DNA of 64,000 nucleotides from Lachnospiraceae bacterium. Its GTDB lineage: Bacteria > Bacillota > Clostridia > Lachnospirales > Lachnospiraceae. The DNA is taken from assembly GCA_022793065.1 (NCBI GenBank), contig JAAWCE010000020.1, positions 62,001 to 126,000 of the forward strand. The letters are read 5' to 3'. The translations under genes were made by a program, and so were the position numbers. The stretch's first letter is position 1. Every line of letters starts with the position of its first letter. Positions 8,734 through 17,015 of the stretch are shown in pieces. The notes below the pieces were generated by a model. The model worked only from the letters and a program-made list of their open reading frames with translations. It did no database searches and was not told where the DNA came from.

Positions 8734-9562
8734 AGAAAATCCAATATGCCTCCACCTTCCTTGCTTCTGTATCCAAAGCTTTCTCCATTCTCCGTATCAC
8801 ATCCGGCGCCACCTCTTCCGGGAGCATAATACAATCCACCCCCGCGCTCAAAGCCTTCGCCACATAAGTTTCAAGGGATTTGGCTGCAGTGTCCATAGAT
8901 AACGGATCACACATTTGCTCCATCCACTCATATAACGCTATTACATTTTTCCCATAAGAATCATACGCATATCCGTTAAGAGAAACATCCCACATGTTTC
9001 TTCCATAGATCAGCCTGATACGGCCGTCCGTCTCTCTGGCATACTCCATAACCTCTCTGGGCGCCCACAGGCAAACCTCTCCCCCCTGCCACAGTTCTGT
9101 TAAGCTTTCCAATACCCTATACGTCCGTTCCTGTTCTGTGCGCTGGTTTTTTGGATTCCAGGATTGTCCGTCCATCCCTCCTGCCAACACCAATGCTGCC
9201 AGCAATAACAGTGTCACCGGAAGTCCCTTCCTCCACTTATCTCCCTGAAATTCTCCCCAGCTATCTGCCAGAAATAACGTGACTCCACAGGCAATCACAG
9301 CCGTTGCCGGAACCATACTCCAAATCCATTCATAATCATAAAACCTTGTCTGATATACCATGAGAACGGCCCCTGTTACCGGAACAATACAGGAAATTGT
9401 CATCACCATAGCATAGCGCAAAAAGGCTTGTTCACACACCTTCTTTTTGTAATACCACAAATAGATCAGGGATGCAAGCAAAAATACTGCAAGCTTTCCG
9501 TCGTCCGTATAATTTTTCCATCCAAGCCAGGCCATTTGGATATTCTCCCAAAAAACCGCCAT
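8726..9562 (-). CDS. Membrane protein of unknown function in the exopolysaccharide operon
   Basis: A 278-residue protein with about four N-terminal hydrophobic helices (around residues 22-40, 50-70, 80-98, 112-130) and a soluble C-terminal half of about 145 residues (QERTYRVLESLTELW, then WAPREVMEYARETDGRIRLIYGRNMWDVSLNGYAYDSYG). No family is recognised with confidence. The hydrophobic first half followed by an extracytoplasmic-type domain resembles the C-terminal part of larger GT-C-like membrane proteins, and the adjacent upstream gene supplies more transmembrane helices, so the two may act together. Its leader carries the 3' half of the second repeat family (GGAACTGGAATAGGGAGG before the ATG). 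Confidence 0.65.
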   Translation of the reverse strand: MAVFWENIQMAWLGWKNYTDDGKLAVFLLASLIYLWYYKKKVCEQAFLRYAMVMTISCIVPVTGAVLMVYQTRFYDYEWIWSMVPATAVIACGVTLFLADSWGEFQGDKWRKGLPVTLLLLAALVLAGGMDGQSWNPKNQRTEQERTYRVLESLTELWQGGEVCLWAPREVMEYARETDGRIRLIYGRNMWDVSLNGYAYDSYGKNVIALYEWMEQMCDPLSMDTAAKSLETYVAKALSAGVDCIMLPEEVAPDVIRRMEKALDTEARKVEAYWIFYG

Positions 9563-9608
9563 ATTTCCTCCCTATTCCAGTTCCGTCTCTGCACTTCGAT
9601 GCCCTATC
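9563..9608 (-). repeat. 3' half of the covarying leader element (family B), in front of a membrane protein gene
   Basis: Minus strand: GGGCATCGAAGTGCAGAGAC, then GGAACTGGAATAGGGAGG and the ATG at 9562. It matches the 3' arm of the full elements at 38.6 and 53.4 kb; the 5' arm is absent because the upstream coding region ends here. Confidence 0.55.
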
Positions 9609-10598
9609 CTACTTTTCATGCCAGATATCATTTGGTAATTTCTTGTTATGTTTCTGAAACCATATATCTGCTAAAATCATGCCCACAACCACAATCAGGC
9701 ATACTCCCATTCCATAAAATGTCCAGACAATACAGGCTTCCGCCAAAACGCACAGCAATGTATACCCCCATTTTTTTCTAAGACATGCGGACAAAAGCCA
9801 CGGCAGCAATACTCCATTCCGAATGGCAGTTCCTCTCCACCCGCAAAACAATACCTGAAAGCCGTCCATCACATAAAAATAGGTCCCAATCCACATCAAT
9901 ATGGCTACTGCGATCAGAAAGCAAATGCGTTTCTTAGCCAGACTTTCTATCTCTCTGATATTTTCTTCCGTCTGCGAACCATCTTTCTTTTTTCCATTCC
10001 CCTCATAACCTGCACTTTGAGGAAAAAAACAGCACCCCAGCGCATAATAAGCCATATAAGAGCCAATCAATGTCATAACCGGCGCCATGGAATACACTAC
10101 GATTGCTGGTTTCAGTCCGAATATTCTGCATAAGCCGGCATACAGCGTAGGCAGACACAGTATTTTCAGCCGAGCCGGTATTCCCTCCACATATGCTTGT
10201 CCCGTCATGGGATTCACCTGATAAATATGGTCACTGGTCAAAAAACTCTCCACTGTCTCCACCATCATGTCCCCCTGACGATAAGGCACATTCCCTCTGC
10301 AGACAAAAAACAACTGGGCCCCCACAAGCAAGAAGAAAATTGCCCATAGGCTCCATACCCCTTTGCTTTTGATTATTGCTCCTTTCCGCGCCCCTTTTTC
10401 TTTTCCAGCCTTAACCCATATCATGGCTGACAATATAGCCCAAAGGATACCCAAAAATCCCGCCGCTCCCATAAACACCAACGAACATCTTTCAAATGTC
10501 CATCCCAAAACCATTGTAATCAAATGTACTGCTTCTGCCAACCCAATAATGGCAATTTCACCCAATATCCAATAATCCACCCATATATTCTTTTTCAC
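9609..10598 (-). CDS. Polytopic membrane protein of unknown function, first gene of the exopolysaccharide operon
   Basis: A 329-residue protein with about eight hydrophobic segments and a central extracytoplasmic-type loop (PYRQGDMMVETVESFLTSDHIYQVNPMTGQAYVEGIPARL). Short basic loops suggest an ordinary inner-membrane topology. The frame extends to 10640, but GTG at 10598 has GGAG five bases upstream while the earlier ATGs have no ribosome site, so 10598 is chosen. No family is named with confidence; GT-C-like or flippase-accessory roles are guesses from its place at the head of the operon. The gene after it, 46 nt away, is a second membrane protein that could be its partner. Confidence 0.65.
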   Translation of the reverse strand: MKKNIWVDYWILGEIAIIGLAEAVHLITMVLGWTFERCSLVFMGAAGFLGILWAILSAMIWVKAGKEKGARKGAIIKSKGVWSLWAIFFLLVGAQLFFVCRGNVPYRQGDMMVETVESFLTSDHIYQVNPMTGQAYVEGIPARLKILCLPTLYAGLCRIFGLKPAIVVYSMAPVMTLIGSYMAYYALGCCFFPQSAGYEGNGKKKDGSQTEENIREIESLAKKRICFLIAVAILMWIGTYFYVMDGFQVLFCGWRGTAIRNGVLLPWLLSACLRKKWGYTLLCVLAEACIVWTFYGMGVCLIVVVGMILADIWFQKHNKKLPNDIWHEK

Positions 10599-10754
10599 AC
10601 CAGCTCCTATCCGCCCGCCGCCTTCAAGCATACCAACCAATCACAAAAAGAGAATGTGCAGCTTCGTCCCTTTGGGCATCCTTACTTTGGAGAAAATAGC
10701 CTTGTCCAACAAAGCATATCAGGATTTTACCACACTTCTCCTCTTAAGTCCACA

Positions 10755-10783
10755 AAAGCAGCCGGATTTTACCCGGCTGCTTT
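10755..10783 (-). terminator. Rho-independent terminator after the Spo0A-domain gene
   Basis: An 11-bp perfect stem (AAAGCAGCCGG / CCGGCTGCTTT) with a 7-nt loop, followed on the minus strand by TTTTG. It lies 53 nt after the stop codon and separates that gene from the exopolysaccharide operon. Confidence 0.85.
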
Positions 10784-10835
10784 CCATTCGCGCAGTAAGA
10801 AGCATCTCTATATACTGTTGTCTCTTCCGTAAAAT

Positions 10836-11213
10836 CTACATTGCCTTAATGTCAAGCCTGACCTTATCGGCAATGCGAGCAATATATTCACTGTTCGTAG
10901 GCCTGGTCTTGCCTGATGATATTGAATACCCAAACATTTTCTCAAATGTCTCCACATTCCCTCTGTTCCATGATACTTCAATGGCATTGCGTATCGCACG
11001 CTCTACCTTCTGGTCCGTTGTCTTAAACCGTTTGGCAATCGTAGGATACAACAATTTTGTCACACTGCTGACCACCTCCATATCCTTTCCTGATAATAAT
11101 ATGGCATCCCTCAAATAATGATAGCCTTTTAAGTGCGCAGGCACTCCTATGTCCAACATAATTTCGGTAATATACCGCTCCAGTTCACAATCTTTTATAG
11201 CAATAATCTCCAT
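10836..11213 (-). CDS. Stand-alone Spo0A C-terminal DNA-binding domain protein
   Basis: A 125-residue protein that is nothing but the sporulation-type Spo0A effector domain: ITEIMLDIGVPAHLKGYHYLRDAI at the start, KLLYPTIAKRFKTTDQKVERAIRNAIEVSW (the recognition helix region, about residues 53-83) and SSGKTRPTNSEYIARIADKVRLD near the end. The receiver domain that is phosphorylated in full Spo0A is missing, so activity cannot be set by the usual phosphorelay; it may act constitutively, compete for 0A boxes, or dimerise with true Spo0A. The ATG has AAGGGG upstream. It is followed by a strong terminator and is probably transcribed alone or together with the GtrB-like gene upstream. Confidence 0.88.
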   Translation of the reverse strand: MEIIAIKDCELERYITEIMLDIGVPAHLKGYHYLRDAILLSGKDMEVVSSVTKLLYPTIAKRFKTTDQKVERAIRNAIEVSWNRGNVETFEKMFGYSISSGKTRPTNSEYIARIADKVRLDIKAM

Positions 11214-11402
11214 ATGAATTCCCCTTTCTTATGTTGATTGTTGCTTACTTACTGCTTTGAACAAATAGATTTTAACACATTTATCTTAATATGAAAAGAC
11301 TATGCACCGCTAAGAATTTGTTAAGAGTTTCGCATAGACCACTGTTCGCTTCATGCGCAGCAGCCATGCACAGAAACGGCATCTTATACGATTCCAACAG
11401 CT

Positions 11403-12332
11403 CTATAGCTTCTCCCGTATTAAATAAATAGGACGTTTTTTCACCTCCATATATGTTTTGGCAAGATATTGTCCCAAAATTCCCGTACAAAAAAATTGTA
11501 CGCCGCTGGTCATCAAAATAATACACACCAGGGAAGGCCATCCTGACACCGGATCTCCAAAAAGCATCTTACGCACAATGATAAACAATATCAGCAAAAA
11601 TGCAATCACGCAGAAAAGCACCCCTACTATGGATGCCAGCATCAACGGCATAGTCGAAAAGGCGGTAATCCCATCCATGGAATATAGGAACAATTTCCAG
11701 AAATTCCATTTTGTCTCCCCTTTTGCCCGCTCTATATTTTCATACTCCAACCATTTTGTCCGAAAGCCAACCCAGCCAAAGATTCCTTTGGTAAAACGAT
11801 TGTATTCACGCATGGAAAGAATCGCATCCACCATCTGCCTTGTCATCAGACGGTAATCTCTGGCGCCATCCATAATTTCCGTTTTGGAAATCTTTTTCAT
11901 CAGCCTGTAAAACATTCGGGCAAAAAAACTTCTGACAGGAGGTTCCCCCTTTCTTGATACCCTTCTTGTAGCTACGGAATCATATCCTTCTTCCAGATGG
12001 GCAAACATCTCCGGCAGCAGCGCCGGGGGATCCTGTAAATCCACGTCCATCAGCACCAGATAATCCCCTTTCGCATTTTCCAATCCGGCAAACATGGCCG
12101 CTTCCTTTCCGAAATTTCTGGAAAAAGAAATCAGATGAACACGCTCATCCTTTTCCCGAATCTTCTTCACTTCCGAAACCGTTCCATCACATGAGCCGTC
12201 GTCCACATATAAAATTTCCATCTCTATTTCCTTGTTGGCAAAAAATTCCTGGACCTTCATAAGCTCCATATAGAAAAATGATACATTTTCTTCTTCATTA
12301 TAACAAGGCACAATTATGCTTAAAAGGCTCAT
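11403..12332 (-). CDS. GtrB/DPM1-like polyprenyl-phosphate glycosyltransferase
   Basis: A 309-residue family 2 transferase with a C-terminal membrane hairpin, the layout of enzymes that make undecaprenyl-phosphate-linked sugars for later transfer outside the cell. Seen: LLSIIVPCYNEEEN, VDDGSCDGT (about 43-51), FSRNFGKEAAMFAGLENAKGDYLVLMDVDLQDPP (about 72-105, the DLQDPP motif is diagnostic), RDYRLM, YNRFTKGIFGWVGF, then two TM helices at about 225-255 and 265-285. ATG at 12332 is preferred over the ATG two codons earlier because GGAGG is then seven bases away rather than one. A sigma-A-like promoter lies about 65 nt upstream. Confidence 0.9.
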   Translation of the reverse strand: MSLLSIIVPCYNEEENVSFFYMELMKVQEFFANKEIEMEILYVDDGSCDGTVSEVKKIREKDERVHLISFSRNFGKEAAMFAGLENAKGDYLVLMDVDLQDPPALLPEMFAHLEEGYDSVATRRVSRKGEPPVRSFFARMFYRLMKKISKTEIMDGARDYRLMTRQMVDAILSMREYNRFTKGIFGWVGFRTKWLEYENIERAKGETKWNFWKLFLYSMDGITAFSTMPLMLASIVGVLFCVIAFLLILFIIVRKMLFGDPVSGWPSLVCIILMTSGVQFFCTGILGQYLAKTYMEVKKRPIYLIREKL

Positions 12333-12397
12333 TTTCATACCTCCCTATCATAAGTCGCTCATCTATTTTATTATTTTCCTACATATCGTTTTTATTT

Positions 12398-12426
12398 AGT
12401 ATACAATTTTCCTCCCATATTCGCAA
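12398..12426 (-). promoter_or_regulatory. Sigma-A-type promoter for the GtrB-like gene
   Basis: Minus strand TTGCGA, 17-nt spacer, TATACT, with a TG-type extension nearby. It is divergent from the DUF3048 gene. Confidence 0.5.
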
Positions 12427-12480
12427 GCTTATTTACAGGAATATAAATAATTCTTAATTTTCTTTCCTTGTCGATGACTA

Positions 12481-12507
12481 TTGATTACTTTTATGGTAAA
12501 CTATAAG
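12481..12507 (+). promoter_or_regulatory. Possible promoter for the DUF3048 lipoprotein gene
   Basis: TTGATT and TATAAG separated by 15 nt, about 87 nt before the start codon. The spacing is short, so this is only a candidate. Confidence 0.3.
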
Positions 12508-12593
12508 GAAAAAGGTGTATATACGCCTTCTTTTGCAAACGCAGAAGTTCTTTTCACTCTGCTTTATGAGATTTATTCAACAGGAGATTAAAC

Positions 12594-13760
12594 ATGAGAA
12601 CTCAAAAAAATACACTAAGTTTATGGATGATTCTTACATTCTTTTTGATTTCCTTGTCCGCCTGCGGCCTGGAAGCCAACGACAATCCTATGATTTCGGA
12701 ACCGGAATCAAACAACCTGACGCCAATGGTTACGTCCCTTCCGCAAATTTCCACCCCTGACGCATCCCCCGTTCCTCCATCGGAAGACGATACCCTTCCT
12801 CCGAAAGAAGGTATGGTGCGCAGCCGTCTCACAAACGAATGGGTGGACGCGGATGTGGCAGCCACCCGTCCCATTGCGGTAATGACCCCCAATGAAATAT
12901 CTGCTATTCCTCACTATAATCTTTCCAAAGCTTCCATTATCTATGAAGCAAACGTGGAGGGACGAATGACCCGAATGATGGCAATCTACGAAGATTGGGA
13001 CAGCCTGGATAAAATCGGCAATATCCGAAGCCTCCGACCCTATTTTGCCTATTGGGCATTTGAATGGGATGCCTTTATCGTACACTTTGGAGGCCCCTTT
13101 TTTATCAATGATATCGTAGACATTCCAACCACCGAACATATAGACGGTAATCTTAATTCAGATTCCGCCGCATTTTTCCGCTCTACGGACCGGCCCAGTC
13201 CTCACAATGCCTACGCAACCGGCTCAGGATTGGCCAAAGTAATCAGCCAAAAAGGATATTCCACGGGTTTTCGGGATCTGACGGATGACAACCACTTCCT
13301 TTTCACAGGCAAATCCAATCCCAATACCCTGAGCCAATATAATACCGCAGCCAGAAATGCTACATACATTGACATGTCAGGCTGCTATCCGCTGACCAGA
13401 TGCTACTTTGAATATAACGAAGAAGACGGACTTTACTATCGTTATCAGCATTTGACCTCCGGCACGGATGGTCCTCATACGGACGGCGCCACAGGAGAAC
13501 AATTGGCCTTTAAAAACATTCTTGTACAATATGTAAAATATGAAGAGTTAGGTGAAGGTTACCTTGCATTCCAATGTCATGATACCACCAGGGACGGTTG
13601 GTTCTTTACCAACGGAAAAGGAATTCATGTCACCTGGGAAAAGACAATCGATTATGGCGCAACCACATTTTATGACGACAGCGGAAATGAAATTGTATTA
13701 AATACAGGAAAAACCATGATTTGTATTGTGGAAGAAGGAAATACCTTCACCTGTCGCTAA
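12594..13760 (+). CDS. DUF3048-domain lipoprotein (YerB-like)
   Basis: A 388-residue exported lipoprotein. The N-terminus is a lipoprotein signal: basic start, hydrophobic core, lipobox LSAC with the Cys at residue 24. A Pro/Ser/Thr-rich linker runs to about residue 75, then comes the two-part DUF3048 region: RPIAVMTPNEISAIPHYNLSKASIIYEANVEGRMTRMMAIY, RSLRPYFAYWAFEWDAFIVHFGG, RPSPHNAYATG, and a C-terminal beta-rich part (GWFFTNGKGIHVTWEKTIDYGATTFYDDSG). The family's function is not established; surface location is inferred from the lipobox. AGGAGATTAAAC precedes the ATG. One of only a few plus-strand genes here, closed by a strong bidirectional terminator. Confidence 0.9.
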   Translation: MRTQKNTLSLWMILTFFLISLSACGLEANDNPMISEPESNNLTPMVTSLPQISTPDASPVPPSEDDTLPPKEGMVRSRLTNEWVDADVAATRPIAVMTPNEISAIPHYNLSKASIIYEANVEGRMTRMMAIYEDWDSLDKIGNIRSLRPYFAYWAFEWDAFIVHFGGPFFINDIVDIPTTEHIDGNLNSDSAAFFRSTDRPSPHNAYATGSGLAKVISQKGYSTGFRDLTDDNHFLFTGKSNPNTLSQYNTAARNATYIDMSGCYPLTRCYFEYNEEDGLYYRYQHLTSGTDGPHTDGATGEQLAFKNILVQYVKYEELGEGYLAFQCHDTTRDGWFFTNGKGIHVTWEKTIDYGATTFYDDSGNEIVLNTGKTMICIVEEGNTFTCR

Positions 13761-13775
13761 AAAAGCTTTTTGTGC

Positions 13776-13812
13776 AAGATAAAAGGAGATGCGCCCCATC
13801 TCCTTTTATCTT
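13776..13812. terminator. Bidirectional terminator between DUF3048 and HPr genes
   Basis: A 15-bp perfect stem (AAGATAAAAGGAGAT and its complement) with a 7-nt loop GCGCCCC. T-rich sequence follows on both strands, fitting the two converging genes. Confidence 0.85.
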
Positions 13813-13894
13813 ACCATTTTACTACCCCTCTCATTCTTTTCACTTACAGCTTTACTTTCATTTTCAAAATGGTGTTCCTTTTTCCGTGTTTCTC

Positions 13895-14158
13895 TTATTC
13901 CCCCAAACCATTCTCCACTGCGGCAACCAATGTCTTTAGAGCTTCCTTCTCATCTTCACCCTCACAGGTAAATACAATCTCATCCCCACATTTTACACAA
14001 GCTCCCAATACACTTAACACACTTTTCGCATTTGCAATATTTTCCCGGAATGAAAATGTAATCAGTGATTTAAACTGCATTGCTTCCTTACATAAAATCC
14101 CTGCCGGCCTCAGATGCAAACCGGTAGGATTTTTAATCATTACCTTTTGACTTACCAT
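13895..14158 (-). CDS. ptsH: HPr-family phosphocarrier protein
   Basis: An 87-residue HPr. The phosphoacceptor His is exactly at position 15 (GLHLRPAG) and the regulatory Ser exactly at position 46 (NAKSVLSVLG), so both PEP-dependent and HPr-kinase phosphorylation look possible. Length matches the family. The frame is open 12 codons further upstream, but ATG at 14158 has AAAGG upstream and gives the standard length. It is the last gene of the cdaA-cdaR-glmM group, not next to enzyme I, so a dedicated Crh-like or second HPr role cannot be excluded. Confidence 0.88.
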   Translation of the reverse strand: MVSQKVMIKNPTGLHLRPAGILCKEAMQFKSLITFSFRENIANAKSVLSVLGACVKCGDEIVFTCEGEDEKEALKTLVAAVENGLGE

Positions 14159-14217
14159 TTGTACCTTTCCCTCCAATCTACTACTGTTTCGCAACTACCT
14201 ATGCTGTTTTACAGCTA

Positions 14218-14241
14218 CAGTCCGGACATAAGGCCGGACTG
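14218..14241 (-). other. Intercistronic hairpin between glmM and the HPr gene
   Basis: An 8-bp perfect stem (CAGTCCGG / CCGGACTG) 30 nt after the glmM stop, without a T tract. It is preceded on the minus strand by GAACTGGAACAG, like the tail of leader family B. It may set relative expression of glmM and the HPr gene. Confidence 0.4.
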
Positions 14242-14271
14242 TTCCAGTTCATCCCTCTCATTCACCCCCAA

Positions 14272-15675
14272 CTATTGCAAGGTATTCCGAATTAACTCCG
14301 CTAACCCTTCCGCTGCCTGGCTAATCATCTGTTGATCTTTGCCTTCAATCATCACCCTGACCATAGGCTCCGTACCGGAAGGACGAATCAGCACCCTTCC
14401 CTCTCCGGCAAATTTTGCCTCTAACTGCCGGATTGCCTCCGCAATCTCAGGATATTCCATAAACTTTTCTTTTTTATCATTGGCCACCCTGGCATTCACA
14501 AGGGCTTGGGGCAGCACTTCCATAATCTGTGCCAGTTCGGACAGATTCTTGCCTGTATTTACCATCACCTGCAGTAAATGCAATCCACTGAGCAAGCCAT
14601 CGCCTGTGGTACTTTCATCCAGAAAAATAATATGTCCTGACTGCTCTCCTCCGAGGCTTGCACCGATTTCCTTCATACGCTCCAAAACATAACGATCCCC
14701 CACCTTTGTCTGTTCTATGGTAAGACCGTTTCTTTTTCCCATCAAAAAGAATCCTAGATTACTCATGACCGTTGCTACAATGGTATCCTTCTTTAGCTTA
14801 CCATGGCATTTAATATCATTTCCCACAATGGCCATGATCTGATCGCCGTCCACAATTCTGCCATTCTCATCCACCGCCAACAGCCTATCGGCATCTCCGT
14901 CAAAGGCAAGACCTACCTTTGCTTTTTCCTCTATCACTCTCTCCTGCAGTTCCTTCATATGAGTGGACCCGCAGCCCGCATTTATATTAATGCCATCCGG
15001 ATTGTTATGTATCGGGATTACATTTCCGCCCAAACGCCTTAAAGCCTCCACCGATGTGTAATACGATGCGCCCTCCGCACAATCCACCACTATTTTCATT
15101 CCGGCCAAATCCATCGGAACTGCCTGAATCACATGCTCTATATATTCCTCCCTGGCATGCCTGTCATAATTAATTTTACCCACACCGGAACCTGTAGGAA
15201 AATGAATTCCCTCCATATTGCTCCGGATAATGCTTTCTATCTTATCCTCAAGTGCATCGGGGAGTTTATAACCATTCCCGTCAAAAAATTTAATTCCGTT
15301 AAACTCCATAGGATTATGAGACGCAGAAATTACAACGCCCGCATCATATTTGTATTTCTGGGTCAAATACGCTACTGCCGGTGTTGGCAGCACTCCCAGA
15401 TACACACAATTGGCACCTACGGAACATGCGCCGGCCATCAAAGCATTTGCAAGCATATCACCGGAAATTCGTGTATCACAGCCCACCATAATCGTAGGTT
15501 TATGTTCTTCCTCCGCAGAATACCCTGCTTCCATGGAATGTTTTACTTCCAGAGAATGTTCTAATTCCATAGTCAGCACATATGCGCCCGCCTGACCAAT
15601 CTGCATCGCCAAAAGCGGTGTAAGCTCCTGATTTGCAATTCCTCTGACACCATCTGTTCCAAATAGTCTAGCCAT
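14272..15675 (-). CDS. glmM: Phosphoglucosamine mutase
   Basis: A 467-residue mutase converting glucosamine-6-phosphate to glucosamine-1-phosphate for UDP-GlcNAc and peptidoglycan synthesis. Seen: LFGTDGVRG at the N-terminus, the phosphoserine loop ISASHNP with Ser119, the metal loop AFDGDADR (about 258), GEQSGH in domain 3 and RPSGTEPMVRVMIEG in domain 4. The family usually has about 450 residues with the Ser near 100; the difference is an extra 18 or so residues at 37-58, rich in Glu, His and Ser. It follows cdaR by 5 nt, the classical cdaA-cdaR-glmM arrangement in which GlmM also restrains CdaA. Confidence 0.95.
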   Translation of the reverse strand: MARLFGTDGVRGIANQELTPLLAMQIGQAGAYVLTMELEHSLEVKHSMEAGYSAEEEHKPTIMVGCDTRISGDMLANALMAGACSVGANCVYLGVLPTPAVAYLTQKYKYDAGVVISASHNPMEFNGIKFFDGNGYKLPDALEDKIESIIRSNMEGIHFPTGSGVGKINYDRHAREEYIEHVIQAVPMDLAGMKIVVDCAEGASYYTSVEALRRLGGNVIPIHNNPDGININAGCGSTHMKELQERVIEEKAKVGLAFDGDADRLLAVDENGRIVDGDQIMAIVGNDIKCHGKLKKDTIVATVMSNLGFFLMGKRNGLTIEQTKVGDRYVLERMKEIGASLGGEQSGHIIFLDESTTGDGLLSGLHLLQVMVNTGKNLSELAQIMEVLPQALVNARVANDKKEKFMEYPEIAEAIRQLEAKFAGEGRVLIRPSGTEPMVRVMIEGKDQQMISQAAEGLAELIRNTLQ

Positions 15676-15680
15676 AATTT

Positions 15681-17015
15681 TTATACCTCTTCTTCCTTTA
15701 CTTCCACAATGATGATCTGAATAAATACTTCTTCTTTTATATCAATATCTTCTGTCAATGGTAACTGGACCGCTACCGGAATCTTATAGATGCCAGGCTT
15801 TAATGTCTTTATCTCATTGTCCTCCATCCACTTTCCAATATCTGCCGTACCATGTATATCACTCTGTTGTACTTCAGAAATCTTTTCATTCAGACCGGAA
15901 ATCTTAAGGCTGCAAGGAAGCGCATCTTCATCAAACTCCCAATCAAAACCTTCCGGCATGTGCAAAACGCTGATATTCTCTTCCGGAATCATCAATATTC
16001 TATCCACTTTCGGCTCAATGTATATGGTTGCGGTGACTCTTCCGTTAAAGTCACTGTCCGCAAACCTGATACCGGACGGAAGATAGCTTTTCACATTCAC
16101 TGCACTTTCAAAATTGCCCTCCGCTCCCGTAATATCCAAAACCTCCTGAGGAATACTAATCTTATTAATATTTGCAAGCGAAGACACGGAACCGGCTATC
16201 CTCACCGTAGGAGGAACACAACTCATCTCACCTGTTGGCAGATAGCCTTCGGCCGGTACTCCCATAGAATTTAATTCTACCGGAACCTCCTTCACAGCCA
16301 ATACCGGTACTGTCATCAGGATATGGTCCGCACTTTTGGTAACGGTTGGCAAATCTAATATATTTCCCTCCGCATCATACAATTTCACCTCTACTTCCGC
16401 CGACTGTTCCGTTGTAGCACCCGCTACATCAAACTCAACCGCCGCATGGTCAATTTTATCCACAGCCGACTTTGCGCCGCTGACCCTGATTCTTGTCTGC
16501 CCCAACGTCACGCCCGCTATCATATAATTTTCTGCCACATCTCCCTGCAAATGGTGGCTTACCGTAACCCATTTGCTTACTTTATCTTCTATGCTTAACT
16601 GTACCATATCCCGATTACCGGTAATATTGGACACGCTCACATCCTCGTTCATTACATAAAAGTTGATAGCAATGGTATTAACTGCCGTAAGCTTACTCAT
16701 ATCTGCTTCCGCCACAATGTCCGACGACCGAAGCTTATCCAGATCGCTCCTGGGCACTTCCACCGTTACACGAACAAAATCCGAATTATCCAGTACTTCA
16801 TAGACTTTATTCTCCTTTTCCAGCAATTCCACATTCGTCAGTGTAACCGGAATATTGGCAAAAGTCCTGGTTTCCTTCGGATTATCCGCTATGACCACCA
16901 GAAACCAGAGAACAACCGCAAATATGATGGAAATCAGCTTTAAGCCTATGTTATTCAGCAGTTTTTTTCCTAATTTCAGCTTTTTTACTTTTCCTCCTGC
17001 TTCTGCCTTTTGCAT
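15681..17015 (-). CDS. cdaR: YbbR-domain regulator of diadenylate cyclase
   Basis: A 444-residue protein with one N-terminal transmembrane helix (LKLISIIFAVVLWFLVVIADNP, about residues 25-48) and a long extracytoplasmic region built of YbbR repeats (for example FANIPVTLTNVELL, VPVELNSMGVPAEGYLPTGEMSCVPPTVRIAGS and IPEENISVLHMPEGFDWEF). CdaR binds and modulates CdaA. ATG at 17015 is preferred since GGAG lies six bases upstream; the ATG at 17027 has no ribosome site. The start overlaps the end of cdaA by 65 nt, which implies coupled translation. Confidence 0.9.
   Translation of the reverse strand: MQKAEAGGKVKKLKLGKKLLNNIGLKLISIIFAVVLWFLVVIADNPKETRTFANIPVTLTNVELLEKENKVYEVLDNSDFVRVTVEVPRSDLDKLRSSDIVAEADMSKLTAVNTIAINFYVMNEDVSVSNITGNRDMVQLSIEDKVSKWVTVSHHLQGDVAENYMIAGVTLGQTRIRVSGAKSAVDKIDHAAVEFDVAGATTEQSAEVEVKLYDAEGNILDLPTVTKSADHILMTVPVLAVKEVPVELNSMGVPAEGYLPTGEMSCVPPTVRIAGSVSSLANINKISIPQEVLDITGAEGNFESAVNVKSYLPSGIRFADSDFNGRVTATIYIEPKVDRILMIPEENISVLHMPEGFDWEFDEDALPCSLKISGLNEKISEVQQSDIHGTADIGKWMEDNEIKTLKPGIYKIPVAVQLPLTEDIDIKEEVFIQIIIVEVKEEEV

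Noticed and set aside
11281..11541. An 86-codon minus-strand frame overlapping the end of the GtrB-like gene
   Set aside because: Out of frame with a clear family match and no ribosome site at its start.
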